Source: Globisporangium splendens
Taxonomy: Eukaryota > Oomycota > Peronosporomycetes > Pythiales > Pythiaceae
Length of the DNA: 64,000 nucleotides
Reading direction: 5' to 3'
Assembly: GCA_006386115.1 (NCBI GenBank)
Contig: VFIW01000020.1
Span: 186,001 to 250,000 of the forward strand
The notes below the pieces were generated by a model. It saw only the letters and a list, made by a program, of their open reading frames with translations, was not told where the DNA came from and searched no databases. This document shows, in pieces, positions 53,501 to 62,995 of this stretch (position 1 is the stretch's first letter; every line of letters begins with the position of its first letter). The translations under genes were made by a program, and so were the position numbers.

Positions 53501-54979
53501 CCTCCCTTCGTTTGCGTTTTCGTTCCTCGTAGGCGCCATCACTGTCTTCTTGACTCAAGTATTCACTCTCCAGTGCTTTGGATGCCATCACATCGATTTG
53601 TTCAAAGTCAGCAGAAAGCCAACCTGGAGCCTGCTCAGCAATCGTCTTCAGTGATTGGTTCTCACGCATGAGTTTGCGAAATGCGGACGGGATCGGCAGC
53701 AGATTTCTCGTCAGTCTTTCAACGTCGAAATCTCTAAATCGCGTGATGAGAGCCTGGGCGATCGGGAGCAGTTTGATCAGACGTTTTGGTAAGCGCTTCA
53801 CCTTCTTCTTGTTACCTTTTGCATCGCCAAAATCGAGATCGAAAATCGCGCGAATGATTCGGCCAGCGACTCCACGTGAGATATCCGGACTTTTCGCTGC
53901 TTCCACCAGAATATGTGATCCAGAGAAGATCTTCTTTTTGCGAAAATGTCGCGCATACAAAACCTGCTTAATGGATATGGCACCGTCTTCCATTAGGACA
54001 TCGCGTCCTGGTTTTGATTTGCTGTTGTCGCTATTGGAAGCAGGTGACTTGGGATTATTGAATGCCGATGACAGCGAGTTCTGAAAGCGTAAACTCTTCC
54101 CGGCGACCTACAGAATTCACGCATGAGCGTATGACAGTCATAATCAAAATACCAGATCCTGTAGCCAACTCAAAGAAGCTCTAGATAGTGTGTGATACCT
54201 GGATATACGAGCGTTCGGCATCCTGGAGCTCGACGATGATGACATAGTTCATCAGCAAGTGGATCATCAGGTCATCGCCGATCATGGAGTGCAGCATATG
54301 CCACGGCCGCTTCTGGAGCAACGCCACGAGCGTGTTGGGGAAATAGCACATGATGTCGTTCGAAGATGAGACGCGGTGTCCGGACGAACTAGGCGCAGCG
54401 TCGCGGTACCCGAGCGTGAGGATGTTCGTGTCGTCCACATTCGCGCGTTTTCTTCTCAGCAGCCGCTACGAGTTTCAACCATGGTAGTTAGTAATTAGAT
54501 ACTGCGTATTAAGCAAACGGTCCCTGTCAGGAAACCTACCTCGATGACGTGGTGAATCAGCTCGGACTGCAAAGCAAAAGTCAATTTTGACGCCGTATAG
54601 AAAGCACTTCAATCAACCACCCCATTGGTCGTATTCGACAATATGAACTCCAATGCATGCTTACATGAGCCAGCGACGTCGCGATCTGCCACGGTGGACG
54701 TGGCAGCCCTTGGTCTGTGGACAGCACCACCGTCGTGTGCTCCAACAGGAATATCGTGTCCTTGCAGGTGACCTGCGCGAGGTTGTGCGCCAACAGAGCG
54801 CTTTGTTGCGCGGCACTGGATCAAAAAGGCAACAGCGGCAGTTAGACCTATAAGGGCATAAACTCTCTCTCTCTCTCTGTATCGCCGTATTTTGTCCACG
54901 CCTAAGGTTCATACCGCTGCAGGAATGCGCGCAGCGTCGTCCCATGCGGCACCAATGCCGCCAAGTCACCACCCCGCAT
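50567..54979 (-). CDS. TERT: Telomerase reverse transcriptase (TERT), complete, 11 exons
   Basis: TERT is the catalytic subunit of telomerase. Proposed exons: 54979-54915, 54815-54665, 54566-54540, 54465-54199, 54107-53141, 53048-53003, 52921-52754, 52677-51529, 51445-51304, 51231-50941 and 50863-50567. They sum to 3570 nt, an exact 1190 codons. The TEN/GQ region is present (LVPHGTTLRAFLQR; CYFPNTLVALL; MLHSMIGDDLMIHLLMN). The RNA-binding domain has the CP/T2 motif VLYARHFRKKKIFSGSHIL, the QFP region RLVRKFVARIIPKELWE, and motif T LLRNLFYITEREGG...VWSAI. RT motifs: 1/2 RLRLLPKVNGIRPLMNLS, A VDIERCFDTI, B' QQGIPQGSVLSTLLCNLYYG, C LLRYTDDSLLITT, D CYVNFAKSRVNF, E WCGMLIDPSTLQI. The three catalytic Asp residues are present. 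The C-terminal extension follows (HPLYFDPSLLSRSTIQ|VNLFQMLCVAAVRFAV). A (CT)n tract lies in intron 1. Confidence 0.93.
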
Positions 54980-55310
54980 TTTCGGCGCGTTGAGTTCAAA
55001 AACAAAAGTGAATCCATTCTTAAGTTCGCTCAGAGAGCAGCAAAATACTCTCTTAAGTTCGTGAAGGACAAAATGCAACATCGCACTTTACGCATGATCA
55101 CAGCATGCGTACTTATGACCAACTCAACAAGAATGCGACAAAACAGGATATATTCATTCCTCTTCGCAGGTGCCCTCATGGTCGATAAATTTTCATGGCA
55201 TTCTTCAATGGAACGAACACACGTGAAAACAGAAGTGATACTCAAGCATATGACTGCTCTTGCCCGCCTACTTCATGTGCCCCTTGTAATTCGGATTGTA
55301 AGCGACACGC

Positions 55311-56867
55311 TTACAGATCCTGGTCGTGGAAAAACTTGTTGACCATCTCAAACGACACGGCTGGTTGGTCCATCGGCACCATGTGGCCCGAATTGAACAC
55401 GCGCACGAACGCAAAGTTCTCAAACGAGCGCACGCGACCAGCGTCGGCGACCTCCGACGTCACAAACACGCGGTTTTCCGCATCGTTGAACTGCTGCTTG
55501 CCGCTCCAGTCCAAAGCGAGCGTCCACGCCTGGTTGCCCACCCAGTTGCACATCAGATCGGCATCGCCAGCGTAGATCAGCACACGCACACCCGAGTGGA
55601 GCGCGAGCTTGACGTCGTCGGCGAACGAGCGCATCTGGTCGTACACGAACGCCGAGCCCACGTGCCCGTCGCACTCTCGCCACGCCTTGGAGTGCTTCGT
55701 GTCGACACCCAGCTGCGCCAGCACACTCTCCGAGTTCAAGTATGCGTCAATGTGCTCAAAGTGGAAACACTTCATCAAATCCTCTTCGTCACACGCCTGA
55801 CGGATATCGTACGGGTTGCGCTTCGCGAGGAAGTATGGCGTTTCGAGCGACTCAGAGCAGAACTCTAACGCATCCAGACACGCAGTCGCGTTCGATTGAC
55901 ACGCGAGCGTGAGCGCATGGCATACGGGTTGCGCAGCGCGCATCTCTTCAATTTGCGCGTCATCGAGCAACGTGACGTTGTACGAGTTGAACGCCATGTC
56001 AACGCTGTACTGGTACTGCACAATAGGATCCGTGATACCGTTTCCGATCGCGATACCCGCCAGGTTGATGTGGACTGCTTCTGGGTTAAGATGGCGGTGG
56101 ACGTTTTGCTTGATAATGTAGCTCGCCGCAGTAGGCACATAGTGGCCGCCGTAGCTCTCACCCGTGACGAAGAACTCGCGATCGGCGAGCTCCGGGTGTT
56201 TCTTCAAGAACTCTTGCAGGAACCAGTAGATGTTCTCACCGACGTTCAGCTCTCCAGAGTCGTAATCGGATTCATCGCCGTATGAGTACCCGACTCCCGT
56301 TGGCTGGTCCAGCCAGATCACGTTCGCCTCGCGATTCCACGAGTACGGGTTGATCTTGGTCGACAGATCGGGTTGCACGTGGCAGGGTCCGTTCTCGGCG
56401 AGGAGCGCCATCATACTCGAGCATCCTGGTCCGCCCGTGAGCCACAGAACGAGTGGATCCTTCGATGGGCTGCTTCTCGACTCCACGTACCAGTAAAAGT
56501 AGTGGTCGTCCTTCTTGTTCGACAGCTTGATGTACCCGCTTTCATGGTTCGCAAAGCCGCAGAAGAAGTCCTCATTCTCCACGGCGCCACTCTTCTTGTC
56601 CGCACGCACCGCCTGCTTCAACACAGCGTCCGTAGAAGCAGAAGATGGTGCATTAAACAGTTTGCTGCTGTTCTCCTTCGTGACGATGCCGAACGTGAGC
56701 AAGAGCGCGACCGCCGAGAACACGACGAGCAGCGCGCGCTGCTGCTGCTGCTTGGTGAACGCGCGTTTCTTACCCGCCGCCGCGTTCTGCGCGCCGCTGC
56801 TGCCGTAGACAGGGATCAGCGGCGTCTTCTCGCTCTTGCGCGTGCTGTTGCCGTCCGCGTGCATCAT
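55311..56867 (-). CDS. Serine carboxypeptidase (S10) copy 2, type II membrane-anchored
   Basis: 518 aa, single exon, start at MMHADGNSTRKSEK. A short cytoplasmic Lys-rich tail and one TM segment (RALLVVFSAVALLLTFGIV) put the catalytic domain outside the cytosol, in the secretory pathway, vacuole or outside the cell. S10 enzymes remove C-terminal residues at acid pH. The active-site motifs are complete: WLTGGPGCSSMMALLAENGP, nucleophile [10 protein letters not shown], catalytic Asp IYAGDADLMCNW and catalytic His SGHMVPMDQP. It diverges more from the other copies than they do from each other. The upstream frame to 57080 is open but not protein-like. Confidence 0.9.
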   Translation of the reverse strand: MMHADGNSTRKSEKTPLIPVYGSSGAQNAAAGKKRAFTKQQQQRALLVVFSAVALLLTFGIVTKENSSKLFNAPSSASTDAVLKQAVRADKKSGAVENEDFFCGFANHESGYIKLSNKKDDHYFYWYVESRSSPSKDPLVLWLTGGPGCSSMMALLAENGPCHVQPDLSTKINPYSWNREANVIWLDQPTGVGYSYGDESDYDSGELNVGENIYWFLQEFLKKHPELADREFFVTGESYGGHYVPTAASYIIKQNVHRHLNPEAVHINLAGIAIGNGITDPIVQYQYSVDMAFNSYNVTLLDDAQIEEMRAAQPVCHALTLACQSNATACLDALEFCSESLETPYFLAKRNPYDIRQACDEEDLMKCFHFEHIDAYLNSESVLAQLGVDTKHSKAWRECDGHVGSAFVYDQMRSFADDVKLALHSGVRVLIYAGDADLMCNWVGNQAWTLALDWSGKQQFNDAENRVFVTSEVADAGRVRSFENFAFVRVFNSGHMVPMDQPAVSFEMVNKFFHDQDL

Positions 56868-57289
56868 CGCCGTCTTCGCCCCCAAGCGCCTCCTTCGTTC
56901 GCTTCGCTTCTTGGCGAGTGTGCCTTTCGATTCTCGTTTGTTTTCGCAGCTGTGGGTGATGTCATGATATCTGGACAACGTGATTGGGGGGAATATTTGT
57001 CTAAAAGATAGATGATTGGTAGAAAAGAGTAATGGAAAGTGAGAATGGAAACGAATCACACACACACACACTCCTAACATTCACATAGCGTGGCCCACAT
57101 TATATCAGTTGACTTGTCAAAAACAAGAGACACTTCAACATGGAAGTGCTCCAATGTGGCTTTTTGGTCACAATTTCATTAGAACAAAGCAACTCAACGA
57201 TGCGGAAACTTTCTTGGTCAATAACATACACGCAGCTCACACATCATGCAAGTTCCACGCTTGGCGAACATTCGGCAAGAAAAACGGTC
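56868..57289. other. Intergenic with CA tract
   Basis: A (CA)n run at about 57058-57071. Otherwise this should be the promoter of copy 2 and the 3' UTR of copy 3. No gene is seen. Confidence 0.5.
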
Positions 57290-58873
57290 CTAAAAGGCGT
57301 CCCCGCGCAGAAACCGCGTGATCATGTCCGATGCGACATTGGGTTGGTCGATCGGGACAAAGTGGCCCGAGTTGAAGATCCGAATGAACGTCAGTTGGTT
57401 CTCAAACGCACGCACCGTCCCGGCATCGATGGTCTCGTTTGACGCCAAGTGTACACGCAATGGGTGCTCTTTGGCACCATTGAAATCTGTCTTGTGCGTC
57501 CAGTTCAGCGCCTTGGTCCACGCGTCGTTGCCATACCAGTTGCAGACGAGATCGGCATCCCCAGCGTATATCAGCACTCGTATGTTGGCCAAATTGAGCA
57601 GCTCTGCAACGTACTTATCAAAGCCGCGCATGATATCGAAGAAGAACCCCTCACCAACCGTTGCACTGCATACTTGCCAGTCCCTGGGTTGCTCGTCAGA
57701 AATGTTCAGGTACGCACGCACTGGAGCCGAGTTCAGGTACTTTGTGATTTGGCTCGCATTGTAGCAGTTCATCGGATCCTCTTCGTCACATTCCATCCGG
57801 ATGTCGTACTGATTCCGATTCGTCTGCGAGAGTGGATTCATGACTTTTATCTGGCAATACTCCAGCGCGACAGCGCAGATGCCCACTTCATCTTGGCAGT
57901 CTTCGACCAGCAGAGTGCATATCGGTAACGCTGCTTGAACGACTGCGAGTTCACTCGCATTCAATAAGGCGACGTTGTACGAGTTGTTGACCATATCCAG
58001 TGCATGCTCACTCTGAATGACAGGGTTTACGAGCCCATTCCCAATCGCGATACCTTGGAGGTTAAGACGCGGTGCTGCAGTGTTGTTGGCGCGCCAATTC
58101 TGCTTCCAAATGTAATGAGCCGCAGCTGGCACGTAATGACCCGCATAGCTTTCTCCGGTGATATACAACGGTCGGCCAACGAACGCTGGATGAGTGTCCA
58201 AGAAACCCTGCAGGAACCAGTAGATGTTTGTCTGTACATCCTCTTCATTATGGTCCAGGTCTTCATTCAGACCATAGGAGTAGCCAACGTCTGTCGGCTG
58301 ATCCAACCAGATCACATTGGCGTTGTTGGTCCACGAGAACGGATTGATCGTCGTTGTAAGGTTCGGGAGCACGCGACAAGGACCGTTTTCACCTAGCAAC
58401 GCCCCCAAACTAGAGCAACCTGGTCCACCTGTGAGCCATAACACCAATGGATCGGTGCTGGGGTCGTTACGGGACTCGAAGAACCAGTAGAAGTAGTGGT
58501 CGTCCTTCTTGTTCGGGAGCTTGATGAACCCAGCGTCATTCTTGGTGTCGTTGCAGATCGTGATTGTGTCAGCGACGGGTGTTCCCGTCTGAAACAAAGC
58601 TACAGAAGCTGGTTTCAGCGGTTGAGCCCCACTTGGAGCTGCTTCCAGTATTGGAATGGCATGTGGTGGAGCTGCGCGCCATGACGAGTGGACTTGTTCA
58701 CTGGCATAGGTGGTGCTGGAGCTCACCCACCAGCCTCCGATCACAACAACAACGATGACGATGGCGAAGCAGATGCTCAGCAGCCCCGCGCTGCGCTTTC
58801 GATGCGGTTGGTAACACAGCAGCGCAGCCTCGTGCGCATCGGCGAGCAGCGGCGTTCGCTTCGTTGAAGTCAT
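57290..58873 (-). CDS. Serine carboxypeptidase (S10) copy 3, type II membrane-anchored
   Basis: 527 aa, single exon. I chose ATG 58873 (MTSTKRTPLLADAHE), which aligns with the M(A/T).TERTPL starts of its relatives; an in-frame ATG also lies at 58912. The TM anchor is LLSICFAIVIVVVVIGGWWV, followed by a short stalk. The catalytic set is intact: WLTGGPGCSSLGALLGENGP, GESYAGHYVP, YAGDADLVCNWYG and SGHFVPIDQP. The usual GHM is GHF here. Several N-glycosylation sequons are present (NLT, NNS, NLS-type). Confidence 0.9.
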   Translation of the reverse strand: MTSTKRTPLLADAHEAALLCYQPHRKRSAGLLSICFAIVIVVVVIGGWWVSSSTTYASEQVHSSWRAAPPHAIPILEAAPSGAQPLKPASVALFQTGTPVADTITICNDTKNDAGFIKLPNKKDDHYFYWFFESRNDPSTDPLVLWLTGGPGCSSLGALLGENGPCRVLPNLTTTINPFSWTNNANVIWLDQPTDVGYSYGLNEDLDHNEEDVQTNIYWFLQGFLDTHPAFVGRPLYITGESYAGHYVPAAAHYIWKQNWRANNTAAPRLNLQGIAIGNGLVNPVIQSEHALDMVNNSYNVALLNASELAVVQAALPICTLLVEDCQDEVGICAVALEYCQIKVMNPLSQTNRNQYDIRMECDEEDPMNCYNASQITKYLNSAPVRAYLNISDEQPRDWQVCSATVGEGFFFDIMRGFDKYVAELLNLANIRVLIYAGDADLVCNWYGNDAWTKALNWTHKTDFNGAKEHPLRVHLASNETIDAGTVRAFENQLTFIRIFNSGHFVPIDQPNVASDMITRFLRGDAF

Positions 58874-59059
58874 CTCATGCGCTCGCTGTTTCTGTTTTTG
58901 AAGGAGATCCATGTGAGCCGCAGACTCAGATCCGTGAGAGAAAAAAGACGGAACAGAAGATCGGATCTGATAATATTGCAACCTCAATTGTAGTACAATT
59001 GTTGGCAAATCAAAAAGGCAAAAATTGTCCTCCAAAACTTGCACTCTTTATCTTTATAA

Positions 59060-59271
59060 TGTGAGGTATATTTGGGTTTATCGTCGTGACCTACAATATC
59101 CATTCTCCTACCTAATCTTCATTACGAATTTCATGAAGGAGTGTAAATGATTTTTGATTTTGAAGGTGAGGTATATTTAGGTTCATCGTTGTGAACTACA
59201 ATAGCCGATTTTATTGAAGAGGTAGGAATTACAGGGCTGGGTCTTATTGCCCCCCTGAAGGAGTGTAAATG
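59060..59271. mobile_element. LTR-like fragment, internally duplicated
   Basis: Two direct units, about 59060-59155 and 59166-59271. Each starts (T/G)GTGAGGTATATTT(G/A)GGTT, continues CATCGT(C/T)GTGA(C/A)CTACAATA and ends GAAGGAGTGTAAATG. The TGTGAGGTATA start and AATATCCATTCTCCTA block recur at 62284. This resembles LTR ends of oomycete Copia-type elements, but no target-site duplication was identified. Confidence 0.45.
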
Positions 59272-59274
59272 TGT

Positions 59275-60354
59275 CTACAGCGCGGATTGCACTAGATCAC
59301 TTCTGACTGCTAAATAATCTTTGACCAGGATGGCATGCTCTCTTGGTCCTATGTGAGGCTGCCTTGTGTTGTCCAATGACCTTGGGTCTTCCGAACTTCT
59401 CATAAGCCAATGCATGACGTCGTCAAGATCCTGGGTGAGATTGTTGAAAGCAGCTCGATGAGTTGAGAAGTGAACCTGCGTTGAGGTTCTGGCGTCCATG
59501 GCTAGGTTGGCGGCTGAGTCCGCCATCTTGTTGAAGGCACGGTAGTGATGGTACCATCCTCGGATGTCGATGCAATCCGCGAGTCGTCGACTTGTCTGGT
59601 ATAAACGTGCCAATCGGTGCTGTCGAGGGGACCGATGCATTCGCTGTTGGGAGGTAATCAGTGCACTGTCTCCAATCACTTACAACGGTTCGAAGTGACT
59701 GCGTTGGGCTTCTCGGAGTCCATGTATGAGACCCCAGTACTCGGCAAAGTTGTTGGTCGTGTCCTTCCTGCTATAGGCCATGCTGGCGGCCCAAATTAAA
59801 CTGGCTGTGTGCGAGTCCTTATGGACACGCACGATGATGGATCCAGTCCCTCCTGGTCCTGGATTGCCGCGTGATCCACCATCGAAAAACAACAGGTAAA
59901 CGCCGCGAGTATCGCTTGGAGTCAAGGGGATGGCGTCGGTTTGGCTGAGAAAGCAGTCGACATATGCCTTGAGAACTGCCGCAACCGCGTGACCGTCCGA
60001 GTCTCCAGCTTGAGCTTCAGCGAGTCGTGTGAGGTTTCGCATTCCTGCCTCTAATCTGGTCATCATGACCGCCATCTCAGAAGTCGATTCGATTGGATCC
60101 GAATCCATGCGTCGCAGATGCGCACACCAAATGGTCTGTATGAGCGACGCGCTCATATATCGCCACAGCATGTGTGCGACTGGATAAAGGTGATCTTGGA
60201 GATGTTCATTGGAGAACTTGTGTCCGATAATGTGTCTCTTGATCGTGGTCCATGCATGCCTTGGAGTATCTGGTATATCCAGACTGAAGATCCAGATTGC
60301 GGGGTCGTGACCAGGAGTGATTCCGATCTTCGCCCATAGCGACAGCGAGAGCAC
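59275..60354 (-). pseudogene. Retroelement-derived RNase H fragment with one in-frame stop
   Basis: The frame is continuous from 60354 to 59275 except for a TAA at 59680-59682. Before the stop is a His/Cys-containing helical region, then the RNase H core: LFFDGGSRGNPGPGGTGSII with the first catalytic Asp, and NNFAEYWGLIHGLREA with the Glu. After the stop come VIGDSALI with the third Asp and KMADSAANLAMDA with the last Asp. All four catalytic acidic residues are thus kept, and only the stop breaks the domain. The piece is typical of the C-terminal RNase H of retrotransposon polyproteins. No reverse transcriptase is seen beside it. It lies 60 bp from the stop of carboxypeptidase copy 4. Confidence 0.8.
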
Positions 60355-60413
60355 TCACCAAATGGGATGATCGCGCACACATTGGGTCTTTTTCCTCTTT
60401 CTTCTTCATTCAC

Positions 60414-62045
60414 TTAGAGCGCTTCGTTACGCAAGAAACGGTTGATCATTTCCGACGCGACAGCAGGTTGGTCCTGTGGCACCATGTGGCCCGAGTTGAA
60501 CACGCGGACGAACGTGAACTGGTTCTCAAAAGTGCGCACAGTCCCGGCATTGATAGTTTCGCTGGTGTTCGCAACAACGAGCGCGTGCTCCTGGGCGGCA
60601 TTGAACTCCTCCTTGTGTTGCCAGTCGAGCGCCTTGGTCCACGCCTGGTTGCCGTACCAGTTGCACACCAGATCGGCATCACCGGCGTAAATCAAAACAC
60701 GCACGTTGGCAAAATTGAGCAAATCCGCCACGTACTCGTCGAAGCCACGCATGATGTCTCCCGCAAAACCCGCACCAACCTTTGCAGAGCATTCTTCCCA
60801 GATATGCTCCTCGGAGACATTCAAGTACGCGCGCACAGGCGCCGAATTGAGGTACGCCGTGACGTGACTCATGTCGTAGCACTTGGTCGAATCCGCCTCA
60901 TGGCATTCCATACGAATGTCGTACTGGTTGCGGTTCGCCTTAGCGATTTGGCTCATGATCTTTTCCTGGCAAAATCCTAGCGCTTCTGGGCACGAGTCGG
61001 CGTCATCTTGGCAGTCTTCCAGCAGCTCCGTGCATTCTGGCAACGCCACTTCAGCGATCGCGAGGTCGCTTGGGTTCAGCAAGGTGATGTTGTATGTGTT
61101 GTTCACCATATCCAAAGCGTGCTCACTCTGGATGACAGGGTTCACGAGTCCATTCCCGATAGCGATACCTTGCAGGTTGAGACGAGGAGCGACAGTACTG
61201 TTGGTCTTGTTGGCGAGCTCGTTCTCCTGCCAAATGTAGTGAGCCGCAGCAGGCACGTAGTGGCCAGCATAGCTTTCTCCCGTCAGGTACAGTGGACGGC
61301 CAATAAACTCTGGGTGGGTGTCCAAGAAGCTCTGCAGGAACCAGTAGATGTTTTCCTGCACGTCGTCTTCGTTGTGGTCCAGGTCTGCGTCGACGCCGTA
61401 CGAGAACCCGACATCAGTCGGCTGATCCAACCAGATCACATTGGCGTTGTTGGTCCACGAATACGGGTTGATTGTCGTTGTGAGGTCTGGGAGCACGTGG
61501 CACGGGCCATTCTCGGTGAACAAAGCCATCAGACTGGAGCAACCAGGTCCGCCCGTGAGCCACAGCACCAATGGATCGGTGCTGGGGTCGCTACGGGACT
61601 CGAAGAACCAGTAGAAGTAGTGGTCGTCCTTCTTGTTCGGGAGCTCGACGTACCCGGCATCGTTCTTCGTGTCGTTACAGATCGTGATTTTGTCAGCGAC
61701 GACGACAGGTGGAATGACAGCGACGGGTGTCGCCGTCTCAACTGGTGCCGCCGACGTCGGCGCTGGCGTTTCCACGACAATCGGTACCGCGGTCGTTGGA
61801 ATCGGAGTCGGGGCTAAAGTCTCTGGTGGAGCCGTCGTGTTCACCACGACTGGGACGATCGGCGGCGCGCCGCTCGTAGTCGACACGTTATGCGAGCTGG
61901 TGCTGGACATCGCCCACCATCCGCCGAGGAACGCGACGGACGCGAGGACGCCCGTGATGATGGCGACGCGCTTGCGGAGCTGTCTGCGCGCAGTGTCAGC
62001 CGCCTGGAGCTCGGGACGCAGCGGCGTGCGTTCGGTTGTTGCCAT
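60414..62045 (-). CDS. Serine carboxypeptidase (S10) copy 4, type II membrane-anchored with long stalk
   Basis: 543 aa, single exon from MATTERTPLRPELQAAD. The TM anchor (VAIITGVLASVAFLGGWWAM) is followed by a stalk of about 70 residues rich in Pro, Thr, Ala and Val (TLAPTPIPTTAVPIVVETPA), absent from copies 1 and 3. The catalytic set is intact: WLTGGPGCSSLMALFTENGP, GESYAGHYVP (Ser about 254), YAGDADLVCNWYG (about 456) and SGHMVPQDQP (about 519). It is the closest relative of the damaged copy 1, 33 kb away. LTR-like fragments lie on both sides. Confidence 0.92.
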   Translation of the reverse strand: MATTERTPLRPELQAADTARRQLRKRVAIITGVLASVAFLGGWWAMSSTSSHNVSTTSGAPPIVPVVVNTTAPPETLAPTPIPTTAVPIVVETPAPTSAAPVETATPVAVIPPVVVADKITICNDTKNDAGYVELPNKKDDHYFYWFFESRSDPSTDPLVLWLTGGPGCSSLMALFTENGPCHVLPDLTTTINPYSWTNNANVIWLDQPTDVGFSYGVDADLDHNEDDVQENIYWFLQSFLDTHPEFIGRPLYLTGESYAGHYVPAAAHYIWQENELANKTNSTVAPRLNLQGIAIGNGLVNPVIQSEHALDMVNNTYNITLLNPSDLAIAEVALPECTELLEDCQDDADSCPEALGFCQEKIMSQIAKANRNQYDIRMECHEADSTKCYDMSHVTAYLNSAPVRAYLNVSEEHIWEECSAKVGAGFAGDIMRGFDEYVADLLNFANVRVLIYAGDADLVCNWYGNQAWTKALDWQHKEEFNAAQEHALVVANTSETINAGTVRTFENQFTFVRVFNSGHMVPQDQPAVASEMINRFLRNEAL

Positions 62046-62283
62046 CGTGTTTGGACTGCTGGGTCAGGACAAGGAAGCGCTTCACTCCACAGAAGCGTGG
62101 GGACTTGGCTGAGAATCCAATACTGAGAGCTGGCATGCGTGTGGAGTCAATATGCCTGACTGAGCTGAGTGTGCGTCTTGATGGAGGTGGATGCAGACAG
62201 AACTCGAGTTTTTTTCATACCCATCAAGTTGATAGGTATGGCCCAGACGAATGTCGAAGTGTGGAGGATTAGTTTAGTTTAAA

Positions 62284-62345
62284 TGTGAGGTATAATATGT
62301 TACGCTACGCGAACGAGAATATCCATTCTCCTAGCTACACTACCT
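62284..62345 (+). mobile_element. LTR-like terminal fragment
   Basis: TGTGAGGTATAATATG, a spacer, then AATATCCATTCTCCTA. Start and end blocks match the fragment at 59060 in the same orientation. An ATG-less frame to the right (about 62460-62685) may be retroelement remnant but has no clear motif. Confidence 0.4.
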
Positions 62346-62925
62346 AGGCAGCTTCGACTCACGAAGTGTGGAGGAGCGTCAGTAGGTCGACTCTCGCTTT
62401 TGATAGCGTCTACCCCAAGAGAAGCACGATAACCGACCGGCAGAAATCAGCGCGAACACTGAGTCATAGCAAGCGCCACAGCATTTATGCTGGGGTCAAA
62501 GGAGAGTACCACCACAAGTATGATACCATACCCAGAAGTCGGATGATGGTCCATAAGAACGCAAGAATTGCTGCTACAATACTCTATGCCTTCTCTTCCG
62601 CCGTGTTGCAATGTAACAAGGACACTCGCAGTAGAGAAGACATCTTTGGTTCTGAAACGATGTCCAAACAAACAAGCAGCGCGTAAATGAGGATACCGAG
62701 TGCTGTCGTTTGATGGATTTGATTAACAAGCATGTCTGATCATCAACCAGTAGATTGACTTTGAATGCAATCTCGCCGACATGTTCAGTTGAAGGTTGAA
62801 GGTCCAATCCAGTGAACCTCAGCCCCGTGATGCACGACATCGTAATGATTACGAGTTTAACGGGTACGGAATGGTTGTAAGCGCATGTGCATGCTCCGCT
62901 GGAGAAGTGCAACATACCTCAGGAA
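62346..62925. other. Intergenic, possible retroelement remnant
   Basis: No gene is recognised. Short frames on both strands have no catalytic motif. Confidence 0.4.
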
Positions 62926-62940
62926 TCATTTCCCGTTTCG
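62926..62940 (+). promoter_or_regulatory. Candidate core promoter of carboxypeptidase copy 5
   Basis: TCATTTCCCGTTTCG fits an oomycete initiator followed by a degenerate flanking element, 55 bp before the ATG at 62996, whose context ACCATGGC is strong. Confidence 0.5.
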
Positions 62941-62995
62941 CCTCCGAAAGCAGCAGCACTCTGAAGAGAGTCAATTTGCCACTCGACCTGCTACC

